A stretch of 64,000 nucleotides of DNA, taken from contig NZ_RKMH01000007.1 in NCBI RefSeq assembly GCF_003797185.1, positions 1-64,000 on the forward strand. Reading direction: 5' to 3'. Every line of letters begins with the position of its first letter. The first letter of the stretch is position 1. Below, one piece after another: positions 24,550-33,619 of the stretch. The notes under the pieces are model-generated. The model was given only the letters and a program-made list of their open reading frames with translations, was not told the origin of the DNA and did not search any database. This stretch comes from Gordonia oryzae (GTDB taxonomy: Bacteria; Actinomycetota; Actinomycetes; Mycobacteriales; Mycobacteriaceae). A program made the position numbers and the translations under genes.

Positions 24550-27500
24550 TCATCGGGCCAGCAAAGCGGCGAGCGCCGCGGCATCGGGCAGGTCCCGGGG
24601 CGCGACGGTGCGCCCGGACCGGACATAGTGGAATGCGGCCGAGACCTTCTCCAGCGGCACCCCGGCCAACTGCGCCCACGCGATGCGGTAGGCCGCGAGC
24701 TGGATGAATACCGACGACGAGTCGGCGCTCGGCTCGGCTCCGGTCTTCCAGTCCATCACCACCCACGACCCGTCGGGTTCGGCGAAGATCGCATCGATGC
24801 GTCCGCGGATCACCGTATCGCCGATGACCGTCTCGAAGGGCACCTCGACCTCGCTGGGACTGCGGGTGGACCACGGCGAAGCCAGAAATGCCTCGCGCAG
24901 CGCGTCGAGGTCGGCGTCGGGGGCGGCACTCTCGTCGGCGGCGCCGGGCAACTCGTCGATGTCGAGCAGCCGGGTCGCGCCGAACCACCGCTCCACCCAC
25001 GCGTGAAAGGCGGTGCCGCGCCGCGCGATCGGGTTGGGACGAAACGGCGTCGGGCGACGGAGCTTGCGCGCGAACTCCCGCTCGTCGGTGTCGAGGTCGA
25101 CGAGTTGGCTGACCGACAAGTGGGCCGGCAGCGCCACATCCACCTCGGCCTGATTGGTGCGCTCCTGCTCGGCGAGGAGTACCTCCACCTCGGCGCGCCA
25201 CACATCGATCTCGTCGGCCGGCGCTCCGGGGGTCGCCGTCGACTGTGGATCGCGCTCCGGATGGGTGGGCGCCCCGAACAACGCCGGCGCCTCCCGCCGC
25301 CGCAGTTCGTCGAGGACGAGATCGGCCGCGGCGGCCACCGCGTCGCGGCGCGCACCGAGCCGATCGGTCGGCCACATCCGGGCATCGACCCGCTGCGCCA
25401 ACGGGTTGTCGGCGCCGTCGGGCGGATCGTCGGCGAGCACGTCGATGGTCAAACCCCGTGAATCCTCAGCAGATCCGTTCTCCACCGTCTCGGTCACGAT
25501 GGCCAGCAACTCGTGGAAGAACGGCGAACCACCCCGGGGTTTCTCCCCGGTTTCCGACCAGTGATGCGCCGAGACCAACAGATCGTGACGGGCTCGGGTG
25601 ATCGCGACGTAGAGCAACCGCCGGTCCTCGGAGAGCCGGCGTTCGGCGATGGCCTCCTTGTGTTCGGTCAGCGCGTCCTCGAGCTCCTTGCGGTCGCCCA
25701 CCCGACTCAGATCGAGCACCGGGAATCCCTCGTCGGCGCCGGCCGGCCGCGCCGCCGCGAGCCTCGCGGCCGCGGGGCCCCGGGGTTCCGGTTCGGCGAG
25801 ATCGCCACGCAACGGCCCCGGAAGTTCACGGGCACTGCGCATCCAGGTGGTCTCGCCCTTGGACGACGGGAAGATCCCCTGACACAAGTGGGGAATCGCG
25901 ACGACGTCCCACTCGAGTCCTTTGGCGGCGTGCACGGTCAGTATCTGCACCCGCTGCTCGGCGACCTCCACCCGCCCGGGCTCGAGCCCCTTCTCGATGG
26001 TCTCGGCGGTATCGAGAAACGCCAGCAGACCCGCCAGGTTCGCGCCGGGCCGCTCGGCGTACCGGGTGACGTAGTCGGCGAAGGCATCAAGGTGTTCACG
26101 CCCGGTGATCGCGCCGCGCATCCGCCGTGCGCGGATCTGCGCCTCGACGGCCACCCCGATGGTGTTCTCGACGTCGGCGACCAACTCGGGCAACGGCTGA
26201 CCCATTCGGCGCCGCAACGACTCCAGTTGCGCCCCGAACGCCCGGATACGCGCATAGCCGTCGGGGCTGTAGGCCTGCGGATCACCGGGATCGACGACGG
26301 CGTCGGCGATCCCGGCGCGGTCGACCACCTCGGTGGGCAGCACCGCATCGAGCGCCGAATCGAGTTCCTCGCGAGTGGTGACCACCCCGCCGGTGGCGAT
26401 CTGAGCGGCGGCCAGCTCGGTGGCGCGGCGCCACAGGGCCGCCAGGTCGCGCGCACCGAGCTGCCATCGTGAACCGGTCAGCAGACGCATCGCCGCAGTT
26501 CCGGCCATCGGGTCGGCCATCAGGCGCAACGTCGCGACCACATCGGTGATCTCCGGAACATGCAACAGTCCGCCGATGCCGACGACCTCCGCGGGGATGC
26601 CCCGTGCCTCCAGCTCGGCCGCGATCGGTGCCGAATCCTCATTGCGGCGCACCAGGACCGCGACGGCCGGCGGTCCCGAGCCGTCGACATCGTGGTAGCG
26701 GGCCGCGATCTGCTCGGCGAGCCAGGCGCGTTCGTCGAGCACCGTCTCGGTCAACGCGAACGTCACCGTCCCGGCGTCGGCGCCCGGACGCGGACGCAGA
26801 ACGCTCACCGGCACACCACGACGCCGCAGTTCCTCGGACGCCTCGTTTGCCAGGCGCAGCGTCTGCACCGGGTTGCGCCAACTCGTCAACAGTTCGCGAC
26901 GGTGCGCGGGCGAGCCGTCGGCGCGGGGGAAATCGGTGGCGAAGCGCGGCAGATTGGCCGCCGACGCGCCCCGCCACCCGTAGATCGACTGGATCGGGTC
27001 GCCGACAGCGGTGACAGCTACCGGGTCGCTTGCCGCGGACGCCTGCCCACCGAAAAGCGCCGAGAGCAGTACGCGCTGGGAGTGACCGGTGTCCTGATAC
27101 TCGTCGAGCAGCACCGCGCGGAATGATTGCCGCTGGGCGGCGACAACGTCGGGATTGCGGGCGACGAGTCGGGCCGCCAAAGACATCTGGCTGCCGAAGT
27201 CGAGGACGGCCTGCTCGCGCATGGTGCGCATCACAGTCGCGACGAGCGGCAACAGCTCTCGGCGCTCGTCGATCGCCTGCTGGACGGCGCGCAACGCCGC
27301 GTTCGGTCCGCCCCGCTGGCGCGGGGCCTTGGGCAGGTCGTCGACCATCCGGTAGAGTTCGTCACCCCACGCGGCGAGGGTGTCGAGGTCGACGAGGTGC
27401 TCCGACATCTCACCGAACAGCCGCAGGACCGCTTCGGTGACACTCGCCGGCACCTTCGTGGTGGTCAGCTCCCCGGTCCACGAGGACACGATACCGAAGG

Positions 27501-27999
27501 CCATCTGCCACAACTCGGTCTCCGACATCAGCGACGCGTGCGGCTCGACGGGCAGGAGCAGTCCGTAGTCGGCGATGAGTCGCCCGGCATAGGCGTGGTA
27601 GGTGCTGACCTCCGGATCACCGGCCCGCAGACGCGCGGCGAGTGCACCGTCGGGGTCCCACCTGCGCAGGGCCGGGGAGCCGGCGAGCATCGACAGCCGC
27701 CTGCGGATGCGGGCGCCGAGTTCGCTGGCCGCCTTGCGGGTAAAGGTGAGTCCGAGGATCTCGTCGGGCCCGACGATGCCGTTGGCCACCAACCACACCA
27801 CGCGGGAGGCCATTGTCTCCGTCTTGCCCGCACCCGCACCGGCGACCACCAGCATCGGCTCGCAGGGCGCCTCGATCACCGCGACCTGTTCGGGGGTGGG
27901 CGGAGGCAACCCGAGGGCGGCGGCCAGCGAGGTCGCCGACACCCGGGGCCGCGTGGGCCCCGCCTCGGTGGTGGTGCTCCCGGGGGTGTCCTCAGTCAT
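24550..27999 (-). CDS. adnB: AdnB helicase-nuclease subunit
   Basis: Leading-strand motor and nuclease subunit of the AdnAB double-strand break resection machine. The 1149-residue protein has Walker A AGAGAGKT (about 53-60), the UvrD-type motif II LLDEYQDTGHSQ, motif V/VI segments ([21 protein letters not shown], then LLYVAITRARHDLLVSAH) and a C-terminal RecB-like nuclease with VMDWKTGAEPSA. No Fe-S cysteines are seen in the nuclease, as expected for AdnB. The ATG at 27999 overlaps the adnA stop by 8 nt (ATGACTGA), so the two are co-translated. Confidence 0.95.
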   Translation of the reverse strand: MTEDTPGSTTTEAGPTRPRVSATSLAAALGLPPPTPEQVAVIEAPCEPMLVVAGAGAGKTETMASRVVWLVANGIVGPDEILGLTFTRKAASELGARIRRRLSMLAGSPALRRWDPDGALAARLRAGDPEVSTYHAYAGRLIADYGLLLPVEPHASLMSETELWQMAFGIVSSWTGELTTTKVPASVTEAVLRLFGEMSEHLVDLDTLAAWGDELYRMVDDLPKAPRQRGGPNAALRAVQQAIDERRELLPLVATVMRTMREQAVLDFGSQMSLAARLVARNPDVVAAQRQSFRAVLLDEYQDTGHSQRVLLSALFGGQASAASDPVAVTAVGDPIQSIYGWRGASAANLPRFATDFPRADGSPAHRRELLTSWRNPVQTLRLANEASEELRRRGVPVSVLRPRPGADAGTVTFALTETVLDERAWLAEQIAARYHDVDGSGPPAVAVLVRRNEDSAPIAAELEARGIPAEVVGIGGLLHVPEITDVVATLRLMADPMAGTAAMRLLTGSRWQLGARDLAALWRRATELAAAQIATGGVVTTREELDSALDAVLPTEVVDRAGIADAVVDPGDPQAYSPDGYARIRAFGAQLESLRRRMGQPLPELVADVENTIGVAVEAQIRARRMRGAITGREHLDAFADYVTRYAERPGANLAGLLAFLDTAETIEKGLEPGRVEVAEQRVQILTVHAAKGLEWDVVAIPHLCQGIFPSSKGETTWMRSARELPGPLRGDLAEPEPRGPAAARLAAARPAGADEGFPVLDLSRVGDRKELEDALTEHKEAIAERRLSEDRRLLYVAITRARHDLLVSAHHWSETGEKPRGGSPFFHELLAIVTETVENGSAEDSRGLTIDVLADDPPDGADNPLAQRVDARMWPTDRLGARRDAVAAAADLVLDELRRREAPALFGAPTHPERDPQSTATPGAPADEIDVWRAEVEVLLAEQERTNQAEVDVALPAHLSVSQLVDLDTDEREFARKLRRPTPFRPNPIARRGTAFHAWVERWFGATRLLDIDELPGAADESAAPDADLDALREAFLASPWSTRSPSEVEVPFETVIGDTVIRGRIDAIFAEPDGSWVVMDWKTGAEPSADSSSVFIQLAAYRIAWAQLAGVPLEKVSAAFHYVRSGRTVAPRDLPDAAALAALLAR

Positions 28000-30900
28000 C
28001 GGTGACCGCCTTGCCACGTAGTTGGGCGGGGCAGCTGGTCACCAACGCACAGTGTGCGCAGCCGGGGTTGGGGGTCGCCTCGAAGACCGGGCCGATGCCC
28101 GAGCGCGCGGCACGGCGCACCACAGCACGCCACTCGTCGAGCAATTCCGGTGTGAGCGCGGGCTGTTCGCGTTCGGTGGCGCCGGTCGAACGGTGCGGCG
28201 CCGACACGTACACCAGCCGACCGCCGCCGGGCTCGACGTCGGTGCCCGGGAACTCCCGCGCCCCGCCGTGCGCGATGGCGACTTGGTAGGCGGCGAGCTG
28301 GGCGTGGTCGAGCGCGTCGGCCTTGGTGATCGCCGACTTGGCGGTCTTGACGTCGACGACGACCGGCCGGCCCTGCGCGTCGCGTTCGAGTCGGTCGACC
28401 CGTCCACGGAGTCGTACCGGCAGGTCCGAGCCGTCCTCGGCCGGTGCGGCGTTGGCTTCGCCGGAATCCGCGGCCGGTGCGATGACGGCGTCGATGACCG
28501 CCTCGACGCCCACCGTGGTGAGACCGTCACGTGACAGAGCAAGCCACTCACGGAAATTCGTGAGCATCGCCTCAGCACGTTCGAGTTCGTGCGCCGAGTA
28601 CCAGACCGCCCCGGTGTCGACGCGCTCCCATATCTCGCGCAGCGCCGCGCTCACCTCGGCGGGCTCGATCTCCCCGGCGACGGCCTGCACCAACGTATGC
28701 ACGAGCGAGCCGGTCAGCGCCTGGGCGCCGTCGCCGTCGCGGCCTCCGGCACGCTCGAGCATCGAACGCAGCGAACAGCGCGACAGTTGGTCGACGTTGG
28801 ATGGTGAGAGCACCACGGGGCCGGCGTCGGGCGTCCACAGCGGCTCGTCGGAACTCGGCCGCGACAGTCCGAACCAGTCCCGCGGATGCGCTCCGGGAAT
28901 ATCCGAATCGGCAAGTTGGGCAAGCAATTGTGCAGCCGCTCGAGTACGTTCATCCGGTTCTTCGGCGTCGGCACCGGTCACCACGACCGCACGCAGCGCC
29001 GCCACCAGCGACGGCAGCGACAACACCCGGTCGACACCGGGGTCGATGGGCAACTCGTCCTCGGCGACGGTGTCGAGGGCGTCGGGATCGTCTCGCTGCT
29101 CGACGTCGCCGGACTCGCCCGCCCCGCCCCGCTGGGCATCGATCCGCAGCGCGTCGGAGATCTCGCCGATGAATCTTGACGGCGACGACTCTCCTCCGCC
29201 GTCCTCGACGGCGGTCACCAGTAGTCGTCGACGTGCGCGAGTGCACGCGACGAGCAACAGTCGACGTTCGTCGGCGAGCGCACCGGCGCCCCGCGCCACC
29301 CGATCGATCGCCGCGGGATCCATACCGTCGAGAAGGTCCACCAATTCGGCTGTGCCCAAGACAGTTCCGCGGCTTCGTAGCGACGGCCACAAGCCGTCGA
29401 GAACTCCGGCGACGGCGACGACCTCCCATTCACGGCCGGCGGCAGCGTGTGCGGAGAGTACCGACACCGCATCGGCTGCGGCGGCCGGGGTACGGCTGTC
29501 GCGCGGAATCTGCAGTTGCGAGAGATAGTGCACGAACGCTGCCGGTCCCGCCGCGGGCAAGGTGTCAGAGAAGTTCGCCGCCGCCTCGAACATCGCCATC
29601 ATCGCGTCGAGGTCACGATCGGCCTGTTCGCCGCCGGGCCCGCCTCGAATCGCCGAGGAGACCCACCGCCGTTCCAGGCCGGTGGCCTGCCAGGATGCCC
29701 ACAGGGTTTCTTCCAGACCACCTCCGGCGCGATGGGTGGTGATGCCGGCGGAGATCACGTCGAGCACGCGCGCCAGCGGTGCGCCCTCGTGGTCGGTCAG
29801 CGCTGCCAAGTACTCCGCACCAAGGTCCGGGTCGAGGAGCGCCAGACGCAACGACGACAGCGAATCACGGCCCGCGCGCTCGCCACCCGCCTGCTCGTCG
29901 CGACGACGCACACCGCGCCGCAGCCGGCGCAGCGCCCCCGGATCGGCCATCCCGACCGGGCCGGTGAACAGTGCCAGCGCGTCGTCGGCGGTGAAATCCC
30001 CGGCAGGCGAATCGTCATCGTCGGGGTTCTCGAAGACCTGCGGGTACTCGCCACCGGTATCCGCGGTGTGCACGACCCGCTCGCGGGCGGCCACCGCGCG
30101 CAGCACCACCATCAACGCGGCCACCGACCGCTGACGGTGCAGCGGCAGATCGGAGGTCGGGGTGGTCAGCGGCACGCCAGCCGAACGGAACGCCCGCCGC
30201 AGGGCAGGGAGCGCCCGATGCGCCGACCGCACGATGACCGCCATCTGCGACCACGCCACTCCCTCGAAGAGGTGCGCCCGTCGTAGGAGATCGGCCACCG
30301 CGGTCGCCTCCTTGGCCGCGGAGCTGTACACCCGTACCGATGCCCCGCCGGGCAGCGGCTCGGCGTCGGGGACCGCCGGGAAGCGATGCGGGCGCGCGCC
30401 GGGTAACCGTGCGGCGAGTGCACCACCAACCACCGCGATCTGGCGATGATGACGGAAGTCGGTCTCGAGCACGACGTCGCGGTCGGTACCGGACGCCGCC
30501 AGCGAATCGGCAAAGCGCGGACTGGCGCCACGGAATCCGAAGATCGACTGGTCGGTGTCGGCAGCGATGATCGTCGAATCCGTTCCGGTGCCGATCAACC
30601 GAACCAATTGGGCGGCTTGCGGATCGAGATGTTGGGCGTCGTCAACGATCAGGTGCCGGATACGCCGACGTTGCCCGGCGAGAAGGTCGGGGTCGGTGGC
30701 AAAGGCCGACAAGGCCGAGCCGACGAGTTCGGCGGCGTCGACTGCGGGGGCCGAGGCGCCCGGTGTCTGCGATCCGACTGTGCCGCGCAACAGGACGTTC
30801 TGCTCGTATTGGGCATAGGCGTGCGCCGCGGCGACCCACTCGGGACGCCGATGCCGGGAGCCGAGCTCGGCGAGTTCCTCGGGGCCGACTCCCCGTTCTG

Positions 30901-31603
30901 CGGCGCGCATCATCAGATCGCGCAGCGCCTGGGCAAATCCGTCGGTTCCCAGCGCAGGACGCAGATGTGCGGGCCAATACCCGGCACCGTCCTCGATGTC
31001 GCCGGCCAGCAGTTCGCGCAGCACGACGTCTTGTTCGGAGCCGGTGATCAACCGCGGCGGCGGGTTGCCGTGCGCCTGCGCCTGCAGTCGCAGGATCGCG
31101 AACGCGAACGAATGCACGGTGCGTACCAACGGCTCACGCAGCGCCCCACCGAGCGCGGGCGCGCCCGAGGACTGCGCCAACACCCGGCGGGTGATCTCCT
31201 CCCGCAACGCCACCGCGGCGCGACGGTTGGCGGTGAGTACGAGCACCGACTCCGGGTCGATGCCGGGCCGGGTGAGACGCGCGACGGCCGCGTCGACCAT
31301 CAACGCCGTCTTGCCCGAGCCGGGCCCGCCGTGGACGCGGAAGGGCCCCCACGGGTCGGCGACCGTCCCGTCGGGCGTGTGCGCGTCGATGACCCGCATC
31401 ACACTCGGCGGCCACTTGCGGGTGACGATGGGCCCGCCATCTGCGCCAACGAGGTGCGCGCGCAACGCGGTGCCGCCCCGGCCGGTCGAGCCGGCAGCCG
31501 TTCCCGGGCGCGCGAGCTTTGACCGCGACGAACCCCGCCCTGCGGGAGCGGACCGCTGCGGCGAGTTCGGCGCGGCCGTGGTCGAGGGACGCTTACGGGC
31601 CAT
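27992..31603 (-). CDS. adnA: AdnA helicase-nuclease subunit with Fe-S nuclease
   Basis: Second subunit of AdnAB, 1203 residues. Walker A is GGPGSGKTALMV (about 92-103), motif II is in LIVDDAQHLDPQAAQL, and the C-terminal nuclease has VDVKTAKSAITKADALDHAQ. It is flanked by the cluster ligands LSRCSLRSM upstream and GCAHCALVTSC at the end, the AddB/AdnA-type [4Fe-4S] arrangement. The ATG at 31603 is used; the TTG at 31615 is the only earlier start. No Shine-Dalgarno is visible. It is divergent from the hydrolase gene at 31716. Confidence 0.94.
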   Translation of the reverse strand: MARKRPSTTAAPNSPQRSAPAGRGSSRSKLARPGTAAGSTGRGGTALRAHLVGADGGPIVTRKWPPSVMRVIDAHTPDGTVADPWGPFRVHGGPGSGKTALMVDAAVARLTRPGIDPESVLVLTANRRAAVALREEITRRVLAQSSGAPALGGALREPLVRTVHSFAFAILRLQAQAHGNPPPRLITGSEQDVVLRELLAGDIEDGAGYWPAHLRPALGTDGFAQALRDLMMRAAERGVGPEELAELGSRHRRPEWVAAAHAYAQYEQNVLLRGTVGSQTPGASAPAVDAAELVGSALSAFATDPDLLAGQRRRIRHLIVDDAQHLDPQAAQLVRLIGTGTDSTIIAADTDQSIFGFRGASPRFADSLAASGTDRDVVLETDFRHHRQIAVVGGALAARLPGARPHRFPAVPDAEPLPGGASVRVYSSAAKEATAVADLLRRAHLFEGVAWSQMAVIVRSAHRALPALRRAFRSAGVPLTTPTSDLPLHRQRSVAALMVVLRAVAARERVVHTADTGGEYPQVFENPDDDDSPAGDFTADDALALFTGPVGMADPGALRRLRRGVRRRDEQAGGERAGRDSLSSLRLALLDPDLGAEYLAALTDHEGAPLARVLDVISAGITTHRAGGGLEETLWASWQATGLERRWVSSAIRGGPGGEQADRDLDAMMAMFEAAANFSDTLPAAGPAAFVHYLSQLQIPRDSRTPAAAADAVSVLSAHAAAGREWEVVAVAGVLDGLWPSLRSRGTVLGTAELVDLLDGMDPAAIDRVARGAGALADERRLLLVACTRARRRLLVTAVEDGGGESSPSRFIGEISDALRIDAQRGGAGESGDVEQRDDPDALDTVAEDELPIDPGVDRVLSLPSLVAALRAVVVTGADAEEPDERTRAAAQLLAQLADSDIPGAHPRDWFGLSRPSSDEPLWTPDAGPVVLSPSNVDQLSRCSLRSMLERAGGRDGDGAQALTGSLVHTLVQAVAGEIEPAEVSAALREIWERVDTGAVWYSAHELERAEAMLTNFREWLALSRDGLTTVGVEAVIDAVIAPAADSGEANAAPAEDGSDLPVRLRGRVDRLERDAQGRPVVVDVKTAKSAITKADALDHAQLAAYQVAIAHGGAREFPGTDVEPGGGRLVYVSAPHRSTGATEREQPALTPELLDEWRAVVRRAARSGIGPVFEATPNPGCAHCALVTSCPAQLRGKAVTDD

Positions 31604-31715
31604 ACGTCCATGCAAACATGGTCCACCGACAATCGTCGGCGGGCCGTGCTCTCACGACCGAACCGCGCCGGCCGGTACGCATCCACGATGCGGCGCGTAC
31701 GGCACAATCGTCGGC

Positions 31716-32501
31716 GTGACGGCACTTCACCACGTCGAGTTCGGCGATCGGCGCGCCCCGACGGTTCTGGCACTGCACGGCCTCACCGGACATGGGATGC
31801 GTTGGGCACCGTTGGCTCGCGAGCATCTCGCCGACCTGCACATCGTCGCGCCCGACCTCATCGGCCACGGCCGCTCGCCGTGGCGTCCGCCGTGGGCGAT
31901 CGAGAATCATGTGCGCGCGCTCTCGGAGTTCATCGACATCGCCATCGATCCGGGGTCGCTGCCACTGGTGGTCCTCGGGCATTCCTTCGGTGGTGCGCTG
32001 GCGATCCATCTGGCGAAACAGAGGACAGAGGCGGTACGCGGCCTGGTCCTACTCGATCCCGCACAGGGCCTCGACCCGGAGTTCGCGCTGGGTGTCGCCA
32101 CCGCCGGCCTCGAGAATTGGGACTATCACGACGCCGACGCGGCCCGCGCGGCCAAGCGCTCCGAAGGCTGGGCACAGGTACCCGCGGAGTTCCTCGAGGC
32201 CGAGATCGCCGAGCACCTCACCACCAGTGGTCGCGGGCGCGTCGGTTGGCGGGTCAGTGCGCCGATGGCCGCCGCGTCGTGGAGCGAGATGAGCCGGCCG
32301 CCAACGCTTCCGCCGCACGGGCTGCCCACCCATGTCGTCGTCGCCGATCGCGTCGACCCGCCGTTTGTGCGGCCCTCCTTCCTCGAGGCCTGCGCGAGCG
32401 AACGCGGCGATCAGGTGCAGGTTCACCACGCCGACTGCGATCACATGGTGCCGTTCCTCGAACCCGGGTTGACCGCCCGGTTGGTGCGTTCGCTGCTGTG
32501 A
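31716..32501 (+). CDS. Alpha/beta hydrolase (LipV-like)
   Basis: A 261-residue alpha/beta hydrolase. The oxyanion region is ALHGLTGHGMRW, the nucleophile elbow is GHSFGG, the acid is likely in VVADRVDPP and the histidine in CDHMVPF. It resembles M. tuberculosis LipV (Rv3203), a lipase/esterase; substrate unknown. The GTG at 31716 is chosen because the protein begins TALHHVEFGD as expected; the long frame from 30996 is antisense to adnA. Its stop overlaps the next gene by 4 nt. Confidence 0.85.
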   Translation: MTALHHVEFGDRRAPTVLALHGLTGHGMRWAPLAREHLADLHIVAPDLIGHGRSPWRPPWAIENHVRALSEFIDIAIDPGSLPLVVLGHSFGGALAIHLAKQRTEAVRGLVLLDPAQGLDPEFALGVATAGLENWDYHDADAARAAKRSEGWAQVPAEFLEAEIAEHLTTSGRGRVGWRVSAPMAAASWSEMSRPPTLPPHGLPTHVVVADRVDPPFVRPSFLEACASERGDQVQVHHADCDHMVPFLEPGLTARLVRSLL

Positions 32502-32806
32502 GTGCGGTCACCGGGGATGACGTCGAGCGGGTGCGAGCCCTGGTTGCCGCGATCCCGTCCGGCCGGGTCAGTACCTACGGCGATCTCGCCGCCGCAGCCG
32601 GATTGAGTTCCCCGCGGATCGTCGGGTGGATCATGCGCACCGACTCCGTGGACCTGCCGTGGCATCGGGTCATCTCGGCGAGCGGCACGCCCGCACCACA
32701 TCTCGCCCAGCGGCAGCTCGACCGACTCCGCGACGAGGGGGTGTCGATCCGCGACGGAAAGGTACTGATGCGCGAATGTCGTTGGCAGATCGACGTACTC
32801 GACTGA
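32498..32806 (+). CDS. MGMT-family alkyltransferase-like (ATL) DNA-binding protein
   Basis: A 102-residue protein with only the DNA-binding domain of O6-alkylguanine-DNA alkyltransferases: GRVSTYGDLAAAAGL and RIVGWIMRTDSVDLPWHRVI. The reactive cysteine of PCHRV is replaced by tryptophan (PWHRV), so it cannot accept an alkyl group and should instead flag O6-alkylguanine for nucleotide excision repair, as ATL proteins do. The GTG overlaps the hydrolase stop (GTGA). Position matches Rv3204. Confidence 0.9.
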   Translation: MSAVTGDDVERVRALVAAIPSGRVSTYGDLAAAAGLSSPRIVGWIMRTDSVDLPWHRVISASGTPAPHLAQRQLDRLRDEGVSIRDGKVLMRECRWQIDVLD

Positions 32807-32880
32807 GCGCTGTCGGCGGGAGGGCGGGCGCTGTCGGCGGGAGGGCGGGCGCTGTCGGCGGGAGGGCGGGCGCTGTCAGC
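32807..32880. repeat. 21-bp tandem repeat, 3.5 copies, between convergent genes
   Basis: A 21-bp unit beginning gcgctgtcggcgggaggg occurs at 32807-32827, 32828-32848 and 32849-32869, identical in all three, with a partial copy at 32870-32880 that enters the last codons of cbiX. It fills the whole gap between two convergent stop codons and could vary in copy number between strains. Confidence 0.95.
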
Positions 32881-33619
32881 GCAGCAGGACCGCGTCGGTG
32901 CGGTACGGACTGACCGCGGCACGCATCCGGGTGACGATGAGTTCGACGATCGCCGGATCGGCGCCGAGTGGTTCGGTCACGAGGTCGGCACCCACGGTGT
33001 GCAGGCGCTCGTGAAAGAGACCGGGGGCCAACAGGTATGCGGCGATGACGACACGGCACCCGCTGGTTCGAGCGGCGGCCACCGCGTCGGCAACGGTAGG
33101 CGCGGCGGTCGCGAGGAAGCCAACCTCGATGTGCCCACCGATTAGCCCCTCGAGCTGACGCGCGGCCAGATATACCTGGGCACAGGCGGAGTCGTCGGAC
33201 GAGCCGGCGGCGGCGAGTACCACGGCGTCTCCGGGCCGCCAACCGGATTCGATCAAGCGCCGCCGCAGGACCGCGGCAATCCTCGGATCGGGGCCCAGGG
33301 CGCGGGTGACGATGGCATCTCCGACCCCGGACCTCCGGACGTGGTTCGGGATATCTTGGCGCACATGGTATCCCGATGCCAGGAAAGCAGGCACCAAGAC
33401 CGCTGGACGATCCAGCCCGCCGAGCACCTCACTCGGGGTCGGACCGAGGACGTCGACGAACGCGGTGCGCGTCGGACCAACCATCGCGGCGATCCTCTCG
33501 GTGATCTCGGCGATCACGGCGACACCGCGAGGGTTGCGGGTGCCGTGTGCGACGAGCACGGGGCAGACCCCGCCCAACCGGTCACCCGCGGGGGTAGGAA
33601 TGTCTTTGCGGATCCTCAT
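32876..33619 (-). CDS. cbiX: Sirohydrochlorin chelatase-like (CbiX) protein
   Basis: Inserts Fe2+ (or Co2+) into sirohydrochlorin. The 247-residue protein is two repeats of the CbiX fold. The metal-binding histidines are in VLVAHGTRNP and ASGYHVRQDIP in the first half and likely APGLFHERLH in the second. It is the last gene of the narK-nirBD operon and overlaps hemD by 4 nt, so its natural role is the last step of siroheme synthesis for NirB. It corresponds to M. tuberculosis Rv0259c. Confidence 0.88.
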   Translation of the reverse strand: MRIRKDIPTPAGDRLGGVCPVLVAHGTRNPRGVAVIAEITERIAAMVGPTRTAFVDVLGPTPSEVLGGLDRPAVLVPAFLASGYHVRQDIPNHVRRSGVGDAIVTRALGPDPRIAAVLRRRLIESGWRPGDAVVLAAAGSSDDSACAQVYLAARQLEGLIGGHIEVGFLATAAPTVADAVAAARTSGCRVVIAAYLLAPGLFHERLHTVGADLVTEPLGADPAIVELIVTRMRAAVSPYRTDAVLLR

